64,000 bases of DNA, from positions 1,612,001-1,676,000 of the forward strand of contig WAID01000009.1 in NCBI GenBank assembly GCA_016584495.1. Reading direction: 5' to 3'. The stretch comes from Celoporthe dispersa (lineage: Eukaryota; Ascomycota; Sordariomycetes; Diaporthales; Cryphonectriaceae). A model generated the notes under the pieces. It was not told where the DNA came from, ran no database searches, and worked only from the letters and a program-made list of their open reading frames with translations. This document shows positions 1-10,332 of the stretch, in pieces. Position numbers and translations under genes: made by a program. Numbering within the stretch: position 1 is the stretch's first letter; every line of letters begins with the position of its first letter.

Positions 1-2
1 AC

Positions 3-1557
3 AAGTCCAAGGTAAAGAAGTTCGTGCTACCGGGAGGACATAGCGAGCTGTCGATTGGCCGGCTGCAGCTCGCCTTTATCGAGAAGTTTTCTTGGAACAC
101 CCACGCCAATGGTGCAGATCTGCCCGAAATTTACATTCAGGATCCCGTGTCCGGTATACGGCACGAGCTCGAGGATCTGTCGGACATAAAGGAGCGGACT
201 GTGTTGGCCCTGAATGTGGAGGCGCTAGACGAGGTCAAGAAGCACGTTGACGATGGGTTAGGCTCCATCAAGCAACTCATTGAGACTGTGAAGCTCAACG
301 TCGACGAGCAGAGCGCGGCCCTGCAACGGGTCTCGGAACGTCAATCGGAAGCTGCCAAAGAAATTGCGCGACTCGCAGCTGCTCCTCCCACACCACCATC
401 CGACTCGCCCAGGTCCACCAGTGTTGGTCCGGGACGCAAGCTGAAGGGCGGCCAGTCAAGCGAGATCCAAGGCCTCCGCAGGAGACCTCGCGGTGCTCCG
501 GCAGACGTACACCAATTTCCAGTCCGAGGTGGAGGACTCGATGAACACACTGCGCAACAAGGCAAACTCGGTCAAGGCTGCCGCCGCCAAGGCTTCTCTT
601 CCCGACGTCGAAGGAGGTTCCGGCTATGCTTACGTGTCCAAGGGTCGGAAGCAGCTCAACACCGACTCGGATCACCTTGTCAACAAGGTCGATGATCTCC
701 AGGATCTGGTGGAGGACCTCCGCAAGGATGTGGTACACCGTGGCGTGCGCCCTCGTCCTCGACAGCTCGAGACCGTGGCCAAGGACATACAAGCGGCCAT
801 GAAGGAGCTCAAGAAGATGGAAGATTTCATGAAGCGCGAGAAGCCTGTGTGGACCAAGATCTGGGAGAAGGAGCTCGAGGACGTGTGTAACGGTCGTGAT
901 GAGGTCAAGCTGATGGAAGACCTGATGGCAGATCTGCAGGATGATCTCGAGAAGGCCAACGAGACATTCGCCCTTGTGGAGCAGGCCACCAAGGAGCAGA
1001 TGAAGGACGTCAACGCCGGCAGCACCAGCCCTACCATCAGCCGACAGTTCTCCCGAGGTCTGAACCACATTGCCACCAACATCAGCGTAGACCCCAGCGA
1101 GGCCAAGGAGGGGGTCCTAGGCGAGGTCCGTGCCCTGCAGCCCAATCACGAAAATCGCATGGAGGCTATCGAGAGGGCAGAAAAGCTCCGCCAGAAGGAG
1201 CTCGCGACGCGCAGCGAAAATCCGATCAAGAAGGAGCTGGTCACCTTTGTGGCAGAGGGCAAGCTCAAGAAGAGCGGCGGTTTCGAAGAAGTCGAGAGGG
1301 CCCGCAAGGCAAAGGACGACATGATCCGGAAGCAAGTCTGGGAGAGAATGAACGGGGTCGCAGCTGACGATGCTGGCGGTGAGGGAGAGTACCCCGAGGC
1401 GGACGATTTTGAATATGCCGAGATGGAAGAGGATGACGAAGAAGGGGAAGAGGGAGAAGAAGGAGAAGAAGGCGTGGAAGGGGAGACGGCCGTCGAGGGC
1501 GCCGAGGAGCACGAGGCTCACGCTGAAGGAGAGGCTGAGGAGAAGCCAGCTGCTTGA
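3..1557 (+). CDS. bud6: Bud6/Aip3 actin-interacting polarity protein, C-terminal part, with apparent +1 frameshift
   Basis: The gene runs off the left edge, so only the C-terminal ~517 codons are present. Bud6 is a polarisome component that binds actin and stimulates formin-driven actin cable assembly at growth sites such as the hyphal tip. The visible part begins with the globular segment before the AIP3 coiled-coil (GGHSELSIGRLQLAFIEKF) and continues through long heptad-rich helices. It ends in a very acidic Glu/Asp tail after about base 1370. The reading frame shifts by one base near 480-484. The upstream frame ends in EIQGLRR and the downstream frame resumes with DLAVLRQTY, which joins into a contiguous conserved segment if one base of the GGA at 481-483 is removed. 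A 40-base intron at 421-460 would also restore frame but is too short and would remove conserved residues. The family call is from recognised conserved sequence; the break is most likely a sequence error. Confidence 0.85.
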
Positions 1558-2770
1558 GGTGTCAGTACTCCAGACTATACCAGCTTGGTGATCGCGGCAG
1601 GCTTCCTCTCGAGGCCTCCCTCGCCTGATAGGAACGTGAAGACGAAACGAAGGCTGGACGGTCTCTTTCTTGCAGCGCTGCACTCACAGCACGGCGTTTC
1701 ATACTATTTTACCCCGGTCTGGTTTCTTTTTTTTCTCTGCTTCGGAATTTTTTTTTGCTTTTAATGTCTACACCAACAACACCTCGACACCCCATCACTA
1801 TCTCCTGTTTTATACCTATGTCGCCCACATCATCGTTGGCACCGGCGTGCTGTTCAGTTGACTTCATCATTATGTGGGGAGGACCCTTCTACGACTTTTG
1901 TTTTCTTCTGATTTCTTCTCGTTCTTTTTTGGATCGGCGCTTGCGTATAGCAGCGCTTGCCTTGCGTTTTTCTTTGGCTTGAGATGATCGTTTGGATCAA
2001 TATCAATTATCGGGCCAAGGAATAGGTGGATTTCGAGGTGAGACGGGGATAATCTTAAGATCATATTCTCCCAGGTGCCCCGTTCCCAGGATGAGTGACT
2101 AGTCTGTGCAGTATCTTCACCGCGCCTAACAGATCCGAGGAAATGATAGCTGGAAGCTTGAGCTCGGATACCAAGCATTCTGCCGGACGTCTCCAACAAG
2201 TCTGTCTGAGGCCCGGCCATCTCAAGACGAGAAGCATACGGCGCTTGTTTTTAGACTCGGTGGAGTACAGGGACCGAAATCTCCGGGCACGCACGCACGA
2301 GGACAGTCCGTGAAACCTGTACATCCCACGCACAGAGCTTCTGGGCACGGTAATAATTGGGGAATTAAAACACAGTCCTTGGCTGGAAGCTGCGAAACGG
2401 TGTCTAGCGGTGCTAAATGCTCCTGGTCGAGGGGTGATTGGGCCGGTGCTATCTCTATGCCGAAAGGCCTGGGCGTAGGGTCTCTTGGTCACCGGTGTCC
2501 GCCAGGAATGTCCGAAAACACCATGGTAAAGGTATGGATGCCGAGACCCGGTGTCTCTGGGCCTAGGAGACGTTGTGGTTGGGAGAAGAGAGATGAGTCG
2601 GATATATAATGTTGTTGCCTCGATCGTCAGCCGGGGGAGACTGTATGTACTCTTTCATGCCTGAGGCTTATGTCTACTATCACCACTCGTGACTATTCGA
2701 CACAACTCCTACCAAAGGCACCTTTGCTTGAACCCAGCAGACCCCTCAGCCCTGACCCCCTTTCCTGAAG
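1558..2770. other. Intergenic region between bud6 and the SDR gene
   Basis: This 1.2 kb holds the bud6 3' region with T-rich stretches (about 1728-1760) and the promoter and leader of the reductase gene. Several open frames cross it on both strands, but none shows a recognisable domain, a convincing start or coding-like composition. Confidence 0.5.
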
Positions 2771-4179
2771 ATGGCCCCCGGTCTGACAGAAGAGCACTTT
2801 GAGCTCCCACTCCCGCCCACCGGATCCAAAGTCCGCAGCTCAACGACGGCCCTGGGCCAAACCGATGAGAAGACCACCGTCCCCGTCACTAATGGCAAGC
2901 GCTCCGTTGAGGATGGTGTAACAGAAGATGAGCCCGCCGCGGTGAAGAAGGGGAAATACGACGCGATACCAGGCCCTCTTGGCCTGACGTCGGCTTCGCT
3001 TGGAGGCAAGGTGGCGCTGGTCACTGGTGCTGGTGAGTCCGGGGCTCTCTCGACCTGGTTGTCACTACTACTTTCTGCCCCTCAGTTGTTCTTCTCATAG
3101 ACATCTCTGCGATATTGCTCTCTTCTTCATGATTCTGCCGGCGAATGTCACTGAGGACGGACACGAGACGGACTCCGGGTGGGGAATGTCCGGTTCGTCG
3201 CGGGGCCGGACGGGACAGCTAACAAACGGGCCGGGATGGGTGGATACTCTTACCTCCACCCCTTCACACCAAAGCAATCGCGTATGTACTTTTGACTGAG
3301 ACAATTCCCTCACAGGTCGTGGCATTGGCCGCGAGATGGCCCTCGAGCTGGGCCGCCGGGGCGCCAAGGTCATCGTGAACTACGCCAGCAGCCTCTCCTC
3401 GGCCGAGGAAGTAGTCACGGCCATCAAATCAGCCGGGTCCGACGCCACAGCCATCCAGGCCGACGTCTCCAGCGTAGACCAGATCGTGCGGCTCTTCGCC
3501 GAGGCCCGCCGAGCCTGGGGCCGCCTGGACATAGTCTGCTCCAACTCCGGTGTGGTCTCGTTCGGCCACGTAGGCGACGTGACCCCCGAGGAGTTTGACA
3601 GGGTCTTTGCCGTCAACACGCGAGGCCAGTTCTTCGTGGCCCGCGAGGCATACCGGACACTTGAGGTGGGCGGGAGGCTGGTCCTCATGGGGAGCATCAC
3701 GGGCCAGGCGAAGGCGGTGCCGCGGCATGCGGTGTACTCGGGGAGCAAAGGGGCGATTGAGACGTTTGTGCGGTGCATGGCTGTGGACTTTGGGGATAAG
3801 AGGATCACGGTGAATGCGGTTGCTCCGGGAGGGATCAAGACGGACATGTATCATGCTGTTTGTCGGGAGTATATTCCTCGTGGGGATGGGCTGGATGACG
3901 AGGGGGTCGACGAGGTAAGTGAGGTCTTTCTCTTGTCACACCAGAGGCAGAGGAGGAGAATGGTTTTTTTTTTTTTTTTTTTTTTTTGGGTAAAGGAAGA
4001 GAGAGAGAGAGCTGACCTTTTTTTCCTCCCGTTTCTTACAGCATGCTGCGGGCTGGTCTCCCATGCACCGCGTCGGTCTTCCCATCGATATTGCCCGGGT
4101 CGTCTGTTTTCTCGCTTCGCAGGATGGTGAGTGGATCAACGGCAAGGTCCTGGGCATTGATGGTGCTGCTTGCATGTAA
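2771..4179 (+). CDS. 1,3,8-trihydroxynaphthalene reductase-like short-chain dehydrogenase (DHN-melanin pathway)
   Basis: Three exons are inferred: 2771-3032, 3316-3914 and 4042-4179, with introns GTGAGT...CACAG and GTAAGT...TACAG, giving 332 aa. This NADPH-dependent reductase family converts trihydroxynaphthalene to vermelone in DHN-melanin synthesis. The first splice rebuilds the cofactor motif TGAGRGIG (about 85-92). Ser214 (MGSITG), Tyr228 and Lys232 (YSGSK) form the catalytic triad. Long stretches such as DIVCSNSGVVSFGHV and APGGIKTDMYHAVCREYIP match the crystallised Magnaporthe BUF1 enzyme as I remember it. The chain ends in ...GIDGAACM; a C-terminal Met is the feature that separates the trihydroxy from the tetrahydroxy enzyme (Ile). 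The N-terminus is about 50 residues longer than usual and rich in charged residues. The second intron contains a T run of about 25. No polyketide synthase or scytalone dehydratase lies in the window, so the gene is solitary here. Confidence 0.88.
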
Positions 4180-4366
4180 GTGTAAATCTGGGCGGTTGGG
4201 ATATAGAAGATCATTTTCTTCTTTTTCTTCTTCTTCTTTCCTTGGTTATAGAGAATAAAATACGATTTTATTTTGTCTCCAGTCAGATTCCGATGTTGCA
4301 GATTTCTTCGGCCGTCCATCGTTGCTCGGTGCCAGCGGTAGTTCATAGCCACCACATTTTCCTTAC

Positions 4367-5012
4367 CTAAGTCATCTCAGGAACGCAGTATGGAAGCAGA
4401 GGTTGCTCGCTCCTCACATACAAAGGGTGACGAGGCTGCCCGCTCCCCGTACACCCAAGACACAACAGGACCCCAGCACCAGCAGTGCCCCGAGAAAGAC
4501 ACGATGCCCTCTGCACACCTTGGCTCCGCAGAGCCGCGGGCACATTACCCCAGGCACACACGACATGCGTGAACCGGCCAGCAGCATACCGGAGCCAGTG
4601 CTCAGCCCGGAGGAGCTCAGTAAGGCCGCCGCCGTCGTCCATCGCTGCTGTCGCCAGACGCTTCTTCAGGTCCACCGGAGACGTCGCCCGCAGGCCCCAC
4701 AGGTTGAAGACGCAGATGCCCCCGAAGCCGTCCCGGTGTGCGAAGCCTACGCACCGCCGGATGGTTGGGTCATCGGCCTGCGCGTCGGCGGTGCTTGGGT
4801 TCAGCATGACAAAGGCGAGGGTGGGGAGGGATGGGTCCCAGGTTCGGGTGAGCCACCAGCGATATTGTTGGCAGGGGGGAGATGTGGGCGTCTCTGGCTA
4901 CTGTCTCTGGCCGGCGTGTTGCTGGCTTTCTCTTGCTGGGTTTATTTTCTCCATGTTTCTCTCGAGCTGTTCTCGATGCTTCCCCGGTCCAAGTCGGTCC
5001 CGAGCACGACAT
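4367..5012 (-). CDS. DUF1643 domain protein (mainly bacterial family), apparent +1 frameshift near its N-terminus
   Basis: Read on the minus strand, the core carries the DUF1643 signature: YRWWLTRTWD, FVMLNPSTADAQADDPTIRRC, then NLWGLRAT, VCAWGN and C-terminal GQPRHPLY. The function of this family is not established; it is common in bacteria and phages and sporadic in fungi. The domain is complete. From the first ATG of the core (4807) the protein would lose the YRWWL strand. Upstream in the same frame a TAG stop occurs. A start at 5012 with one base removed from the six-G run at 4874-4879 gives an uninterrupted protein of about 214 aa. That N-terminal part is low-complexity and has no family support, so the start is uncertain. 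It is convergent with the reductase gene, 187 bases away. The ancestral source (transfer or old fungal copy) cannot be decided from this window. Confidence 0.7.
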
Positions 5013-5325
5013 GGCTCTTCAGCGATATGCAGAGCAGGTCCAAGTCCTGTAGTGAGGAGCTACTTATCAATACAAGACCTGCATCGAGTGATGTGAAGCG
5101 CCACAGAGGGAAATGCTCCTCTCCATAAGTTGCATCTGTGCAGATGCGTACCGCATGAGATCGCAACGATGAAACGAACCACAAGGTTTGATTGAGTAAA
5201 GTATTTGGACGGCGGGCAATGTCCTGCCCAGAAAGATACCAGCTACGGCAGTGACGTTCCGGAGGCTTAGAGCGGGGTCACGGACAAAGCCAGTAGTTCA
5301 AGTCTAGCTGCTCTAGTCGCTATTC

Positions 5326-5668
5326 CGTTTTCACCAGTTATGGGTCAAATATCGGTTGACGAGCAAACAGCGGCTGACTGACTATCAACGGTTGACCAGC
5401 TTTCTTGTTGCAATGTGCTGATTAGATGGGCATCTCGCTCCCTCCTTCTCACCTCGAGATATCAGGTATAAAATATCTTGAGAATGTTTTTCGATCCAAA
5501 ATTTGATCAAGATTACGAAACACTCTCCAGAACTTTGAATAGAAGTTACAATCAGAAGAACCCGGACTCCTATATACAAAAGATTTGAAGAACGATTCTT
5601 TTAAGGTAAATAAATGGCTGGTCGACCGTTGTTTGCCAGTCAAGGCTGGCCCATAACCAGTGAAAACG
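5326..5668. mobile_element. Candidate MITE with ~60-bp imperfect terminal inverted repeats
   Basis: The left end reads CGTTTTCACCAGTTATGGG (from 5326) and the right end, read on the minus strand from 5668, reads CGTTTTCACTGGTTATGGG. The similarity continues inward: GCAAACAGCGG against GCAAACAACGG, then AACGGTTGACCAGC against AACGGTCGACCAGC, with small gaps. Most mismatches are C-T or G-A transitions. The interior (about 5400-5615) is AT-rich and non-coding. Length (343 bp), inverted ends and absence of a gene fit a non-autonomous DNA transposon. I could not find a clear target-site duplication, so the exact ends are tentative. Confidence 0.5.
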
Positions 5669-6166
5669 ATGCAACAGTTGACTGCTCCTACAATTCCCCT
5701 GTATAGTACCCACCAATTATTCTACCAACTTCTTCGTCCCTGCCTGTCATCTCCTCGTCCCTTCTCAGAGTGTCAGAATCCTTGGAAGTCCATCTGGCAG
5801 GTAACAGGTCGACCAGCTTGTACACGAAATCCGGATATCCGTTCAGCGCACCGGTGGATTTCCGTAATGGGACATCTGAGGAAATCTTTGCCTGTGAGGG
5901 TGACGAGGTGGGTTTGCTCGCCAGAGGAGAGTGAGTATAATCAATGGGCTGTGAAACCTAAGGCGTGCAGGAATATACTCCGTACAACCTGCAGTCTCAC
6001 ATACCGTTCAGGCTGTGTGACCAACGAAAAAGGGATGATGACTATTGCACGAATAACTATTTGGGACTTTTTTTTTTTTTTTGTTTCAATATGTTGATGC
6101 GTGTTATCCTTTCAGCCTTCATCCATGCGTCTGCACATTCCGAGTAGTTGACCCTACTGCCACTTT
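5669..6166. other. Intergenic region, no gene seen
   Basis: The stretch separates the MITE candidate from the 3' end of the Gal80-like gene. An open frame of about 145 codons crosses it on the plus strand but has no domain or coding character. A T run lies at about 6069-6082. Confidence 0.4.
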
Positions 6167-7397
6167 TCATCCGCGAAAACTCGCAAGCATCGATGCAAGC
6201 TCATCTTGCCGCTTCAGAGCATCCTCAAAGGTAGCATATCTACTCTCATCCCCCTCCACGAACGCCTCATACAAGGCCCCAATATTCCTCGCCGGCATCG
6301 GGAGACCCTCCTGCCACTCCGCCCACTTCCAGTCCACAGGTGTAACAGTGTCAGTTGCCTTGTCATGCACCTGGATCAAGAACTCCCCTCCCACGCCGGT
6401 GTGCGGCCACACCGGTGCCGTGAGCCGCACGCTGCCCTTCTCGCCACTGATGACCCATGACAGCGCTGGCTCTTCGGACCCGGGAAAGGTCGGGCCGCTG
6501 CGCCAGGTTGCTAGGAGGGTCGCATCTTGTCTGACGATTGCGGAGGCTGGGATGGTGGCAGTCAGGGCGAGCAGGTCGGGGACGTTGGTCTGGACTTCTT
6601 CAAGGGTTTTTCCTGCCGTGTCTACCACTCGGACTGTTGGTTGCTGGATTTGCAGCAGGGCATGCATGTCTGTCACGTTCTTGAGCACAAACTGGACAGG
6701 GTCCCACTCTGACGGTAGAAAGTCAGTAAACCACTTTTTTTTTTTCCTTCCCCTTTTTTCCGCCGGCGTTGAAAATGCACTTACGATGCCCGAACCAGAT
6801 CGTAAAGGGGTTCCCGCCGTATTTAGTATCCGTGAAGTGCCTTGCCACAACGGGGACTGTCCCGTCTTCGAAAGGCGACGCTCCCTTTTTGCCGTTCATC
6901 CTGAACTCACTGTTGAACACCTTCCCAATAGAGCCGCTCTCCACAATCTCCTTGACTTTGAGAATATACGGCGCCAGCCTCGCCTGCGTCCCCACCGCCG
7001 TCCGACTCCCGCTCTTCTTCGCCAGCACCATCAGCTCCCTCGCGACCTCTGCGTTCTCAGCCATGGGCCACTCCACCAGCACGTCCTTCCCAGCCTCCAG
7101 GCTAGGTTTGATGACGTCGCGGTGCTTGAAGCAGCTGATCGAGCTGACGACCAGGTCGACATCCGGATCCGCCGCGAGGTCTGACGCGGAGGTGTAGGCG
7201 CGCACGTCCTGCGGGTCGGGGAGGTTGAAGGCTTTGGCGGCGAGGCGGGCGGTTTCTGGGCTGGAGTTGAGGAGGCCGATGATCTGGAAGCGGGCTTGGC
7301 CTCTTGGGGAGAGGAGGTAAGGGAGGTGGGCTTCCTTGGCCCAGCCTGATTTGGAGTTGGCAGAGAGGCCGATGAGGGCTACGCGAGTAGGGGTCAT
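6167..7397 (-). CDS. Gal80-like oxidoreductase, Gfo/Idh/MocA family
   Basis: Two exons on the minus strand (7397-6785 and 6708-6167) with a GTAAGT...GTCAG intron give 384 aa. The N-terminal half is an NAD(P)-binding Rossmann fold (start VALIGLSANSKSGWAKEAHLPYL in two pieces), followed by the C-terminal alpha/beta domain containing VEFRMNG-like strands. The usual catalytic EKP motif is replaced by EWP (about residue 108), as in Gal80-type proteins, where the fold senses nucleotide and sugar signals. The gene is therefore either a repressor-like Gal80 relative or a dehydrogenase with altered catalysis. The intron carries the A-rich stretch seen at about 6736-6747. Filamentous fungi hold many such paralogues, so galactose regulation cannot be inferred from sequence alone. 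Confidence 0.8.
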
Positions 7398-9057
7398 GGC
7401 GGTCTGTGGAGAGTTTGGCTAAGGAGTCACTTGATGGTAATGAGATGTTTGTGGTGGACTTGTCATCAGACGAGGCTGAATTTATAGTTGTCTATCATAA
7501 TCGGCCACGGCGTTAATATTTCCAGCTAGCTGGGGGCTGCTCCTGAGAGTTACGACACTGTAACTTGTAGACTTCACCTTAATTATTCCACGTAAGATGA
7601 TTTGGTGCGTTGCTATCTTTCCGCGGTAATATGGCAGCCACTGATCGATTTGCTGTGCCTCTATGAGCCTGAGCTGCCACAGCAGGCCAGAGGATCATAT
7701 TTCTCCCGCTACGTCCGGTGTTCCTCCGAGTAATATGTCAGCAACGAGCATGAACCATCGTGTTCTTATCGTTGCACCACACCCTCGTACGATGCACTCT
7801 CTCCATTCCTGACCCGAGAGAAGAAGCCCCAAAGGAATGAACGCAATGATCGAGATCTTCTCCCCACACACAAGGAGACATTGGTGTACCGAAGACCGAA
7901 ATCTATCCTACCGTCGGTGTCAGCTGACAAACGCATCTTTGGGCATGGTGGTTCGGATATGTCAGCAGCCCTGCAAAGTCACTACTATTAAGTGGGACAT
8001 CAAGTATTGGCTTGGGCTAAGCATACCACTGCAAGAGCTTTAGAGTCTGCGCATATGAGACAATCCTAACTAATTGTTATGCGTTGATAGACAAGCGCTG
8101 TTGCCCCCCCCCCAAAAAAAAAGAGATAAGACAAGTTGTAGTGTTATGGTTCTTCTTCACATTTATGCTATCAATTATAGAGCGAGATATGATATCAGCA
8201 CATTGCATTTCAGTGACGGGAAGTAAGCATGGTCGTCAGGAAATTAGCTGATAAATCTTTGGGATAGCTCTCTCTCTCTCTTCTTTTTATTTTTTTGGCT
8301 TTCTTTTTTACTCAGTAGCAATATATTTCCAATGTGAAAAGTAGTAGTACAACTGAATACTATGTGGTCAGGTCTCTTACTGGGTCATTGTGTGACATAT
8401 TGTATATCTCTTGCTGATGGGTTTCCTCAACAATATCAAGGGCGGCTTCTTACAAAGTGACGAGCAGAAGCCATTTTGCATCATCACATCCCGACAGTGA
8501 GTCACATCAAACAGTGAGTCTCTCTATAGCTACTATTCATTGCTTTTTCTCATTGACTGCTGATGGGAAAACCATGTACAATAGCTAGTAGACACAGTGA
8601 GCCTCATATATTGTGTCTTTAGTCAATACTTGTAGTGATTAGGTCCCCACAGCCAGGCATCAAAATGATGCCAAGGGCAACAAAAGTGCAACGACATGGC
8701 ATCTTGAAGCCTCTTGGAATGATAGGGTCAGAGACACAAACTTAATCCTGGAAATTTTCTCTTAAGAAGAGCTGCCTCATTGTTCTACTCTGATCCTGCC
8801 CTTCAGGCACGCCCGTTCGAATAAGGCGTAAATTTTCAACTGAAGTGATTGAGCATCTAGAGCGACTAGACACATAGCATGAACAATTCAGCATTGTGTA
8901 TTTTGTTTTCGGAAAAGCAGTGCAACAGCAGTCAAAGCGATCACTAGCTGGTCTTCGTTTATATGACTTTCCTCTTTACGTTCCTCCCCTCCCCTTGAAC
9001 CTCACGACAGCCAACCTACGTACGACAAACACCACACCCTTCTTCTTCCGCCGAGAA
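7398..9057. other. Long intergenic region without a recognisable gene
   Basis: The 1.66 kb is AT-richer than the flanking genes and stop-dense on both strands. It contains a C10-A10 homopolymer junction at about 8104-8123 and a CT-rich tract at 8268-8310. I see no domain, no long open frame and no clear transposon ends. Confidence 0.45.
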
Positions 9058-10000
9058 ATGCCGCGATATCCATACTGCCCCTGTCCCAAGTGCGAACAAA
9101 AGTTCGCCCACTCCAGACGCTGCACCTCCAGCCACTGCCTGGTATGCGCCCAGAAGAGCGCCGACCCCACCCAGCGGCGGCCCTCCCGCACCGTGGAGGA
9201 CATCGAGGCCGACTTCGACAAAATGGCCAGTCACTACGGCGAGTTTGACTACTGCCTGCACCCCTTCACCGAGACTCTGGAGCGGTTCAAGCGGTGCGAG
9301 AAGAAGCTCAGGGCGATTAGCCCTTCCTCTCGGAGGCGTCGGCGGGAATGCAGCATTGCTCTGCGTGATGCGGAGGCTACGTAGGTTGCCCTGCCTGTCA
9401 TCGGCGTCTGATGGTCACCTGGCCTTTTGGACCTGGGAGGAGGGAACAAAAGCCTGACTGGTGCTCATCGTTTAGTCTCTTTGGTCGAGCGGCAGAGGTG
9501 ATGACCACCTACGATGACTTGAAAAGTAAGTTTTACTTCGCAGCAAACAATCCACAAGCCTGCTTGCTTTTTGCACGAAGCCTCTCTAGTTGTGGGCTAG
9601 TCATGAGTCCCAGCTAACGCCTCTGAACCCAGAAGAAGAACGCACCCGAATCGCCCAAAAAGAGCTTAAGAAGCTGCTCCCCCACAAGCCAAAGGCGCCC
9701 AAGGGCTACAAGGCAAAGAGGAACTTCGGCCAGGTGGACATCCTCGAGCCTGGAGAGAAGGAGTGGAAGCCTTATGGGGCGGGGCTCGCATACTGGTCTT
9801 TTGAGCCGGAGGGGAAGTCTGATTCTTCTGAATCTTCCGAATCTTCCGGATATCTCTCTGAAACTTCTTTGTCTGATTCGGGCTGGGAATACCTCAACCA
9901 GCGGGTTGGTGGCAGAACATCTCTGGGAGAGAAGAACAAGCGAGAAGGTAAAAACAAGCGAGAAGAGAAGATGAAGCAGGAGATGACTTCAAAGCATTAG
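9058..10000 (+). CDS. Cys-rich, charged protein of unknown function
   Basis: Three exons (9058-9380, 9476-9525, 9633-10000) join in phase through GTAGGT...TTTAG and GTAAGT...CCCAG introns to give 246 aa. I do not recognise the family. The N-terminus packs CPCPKC followed by RRC, SSHC and LVC within 30 residues, which suggests a small zinc-binding module. The middle is helical and basic (KELKKLLPHKPKAPKGYKAK). A Ser/Glu repeat segment (SDSSESSESSGYLSE) follows, and the chain ends in a Lys/Glu-rich tail with KREGKNKREEK. No signal peptide or membrane segment is visible. The in-phase three-exon structure is the main support that this is a real gene; nuclear or nucleolar location is a guess from the basic tail. 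Confidence 0.55.
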
Positions 10001-10332
10001 AGATACCCAAGTAGGTGTGGTGCCTCTTCAACACGATCAGTCCTTGGGGTAAAGCATCTGCACCCAGCGGGTTCGTGCCACAAAGGGCGTTAAATTTGAC
10101 ATTAATTCGCATAAATAACATGTCTAAAGTCCGCTAGTGACAAAGCAGCCACGCCGTTCCAAATGCCGGTGCCCAGTAATTATCCTGAGGGTATCAAGGA
10201 CCGAATACAAGATCATAGGTCTGTACAGTACTCGTGCGCCGGGTTTGTCGATATATCTTGAAATACAGAGACCCTTTCGTTTTGCACACCTCAAACCAAC
10301 TCCATGTGATGCAAGTATCTTCCAGGACCGCA
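10001..10332. other. Short convergent intergenic region
   Basis: These 332 bases lie between the convergent 3' ends of the Cys-rich gene and the membrane-protein gene. Nothing beyond 3'-UTR-like sequence is seen. Confidence 0.4.

Noticed and set aside
421..460. 40-base GT-AG intron that would restore the Bud6 frame
   Set aside because: It is shorter than normal fungal introns and would delete the conserved EIQGLRR segment; a one-base correction joins conserved sequence better.
2771..7397. Secondary-metabolite or melanin gene cluster around the reductase
   Set aside because: No polyketide synthase, scytalone dehydratase or pathway transcription factor is found; neighbours are unrelated.
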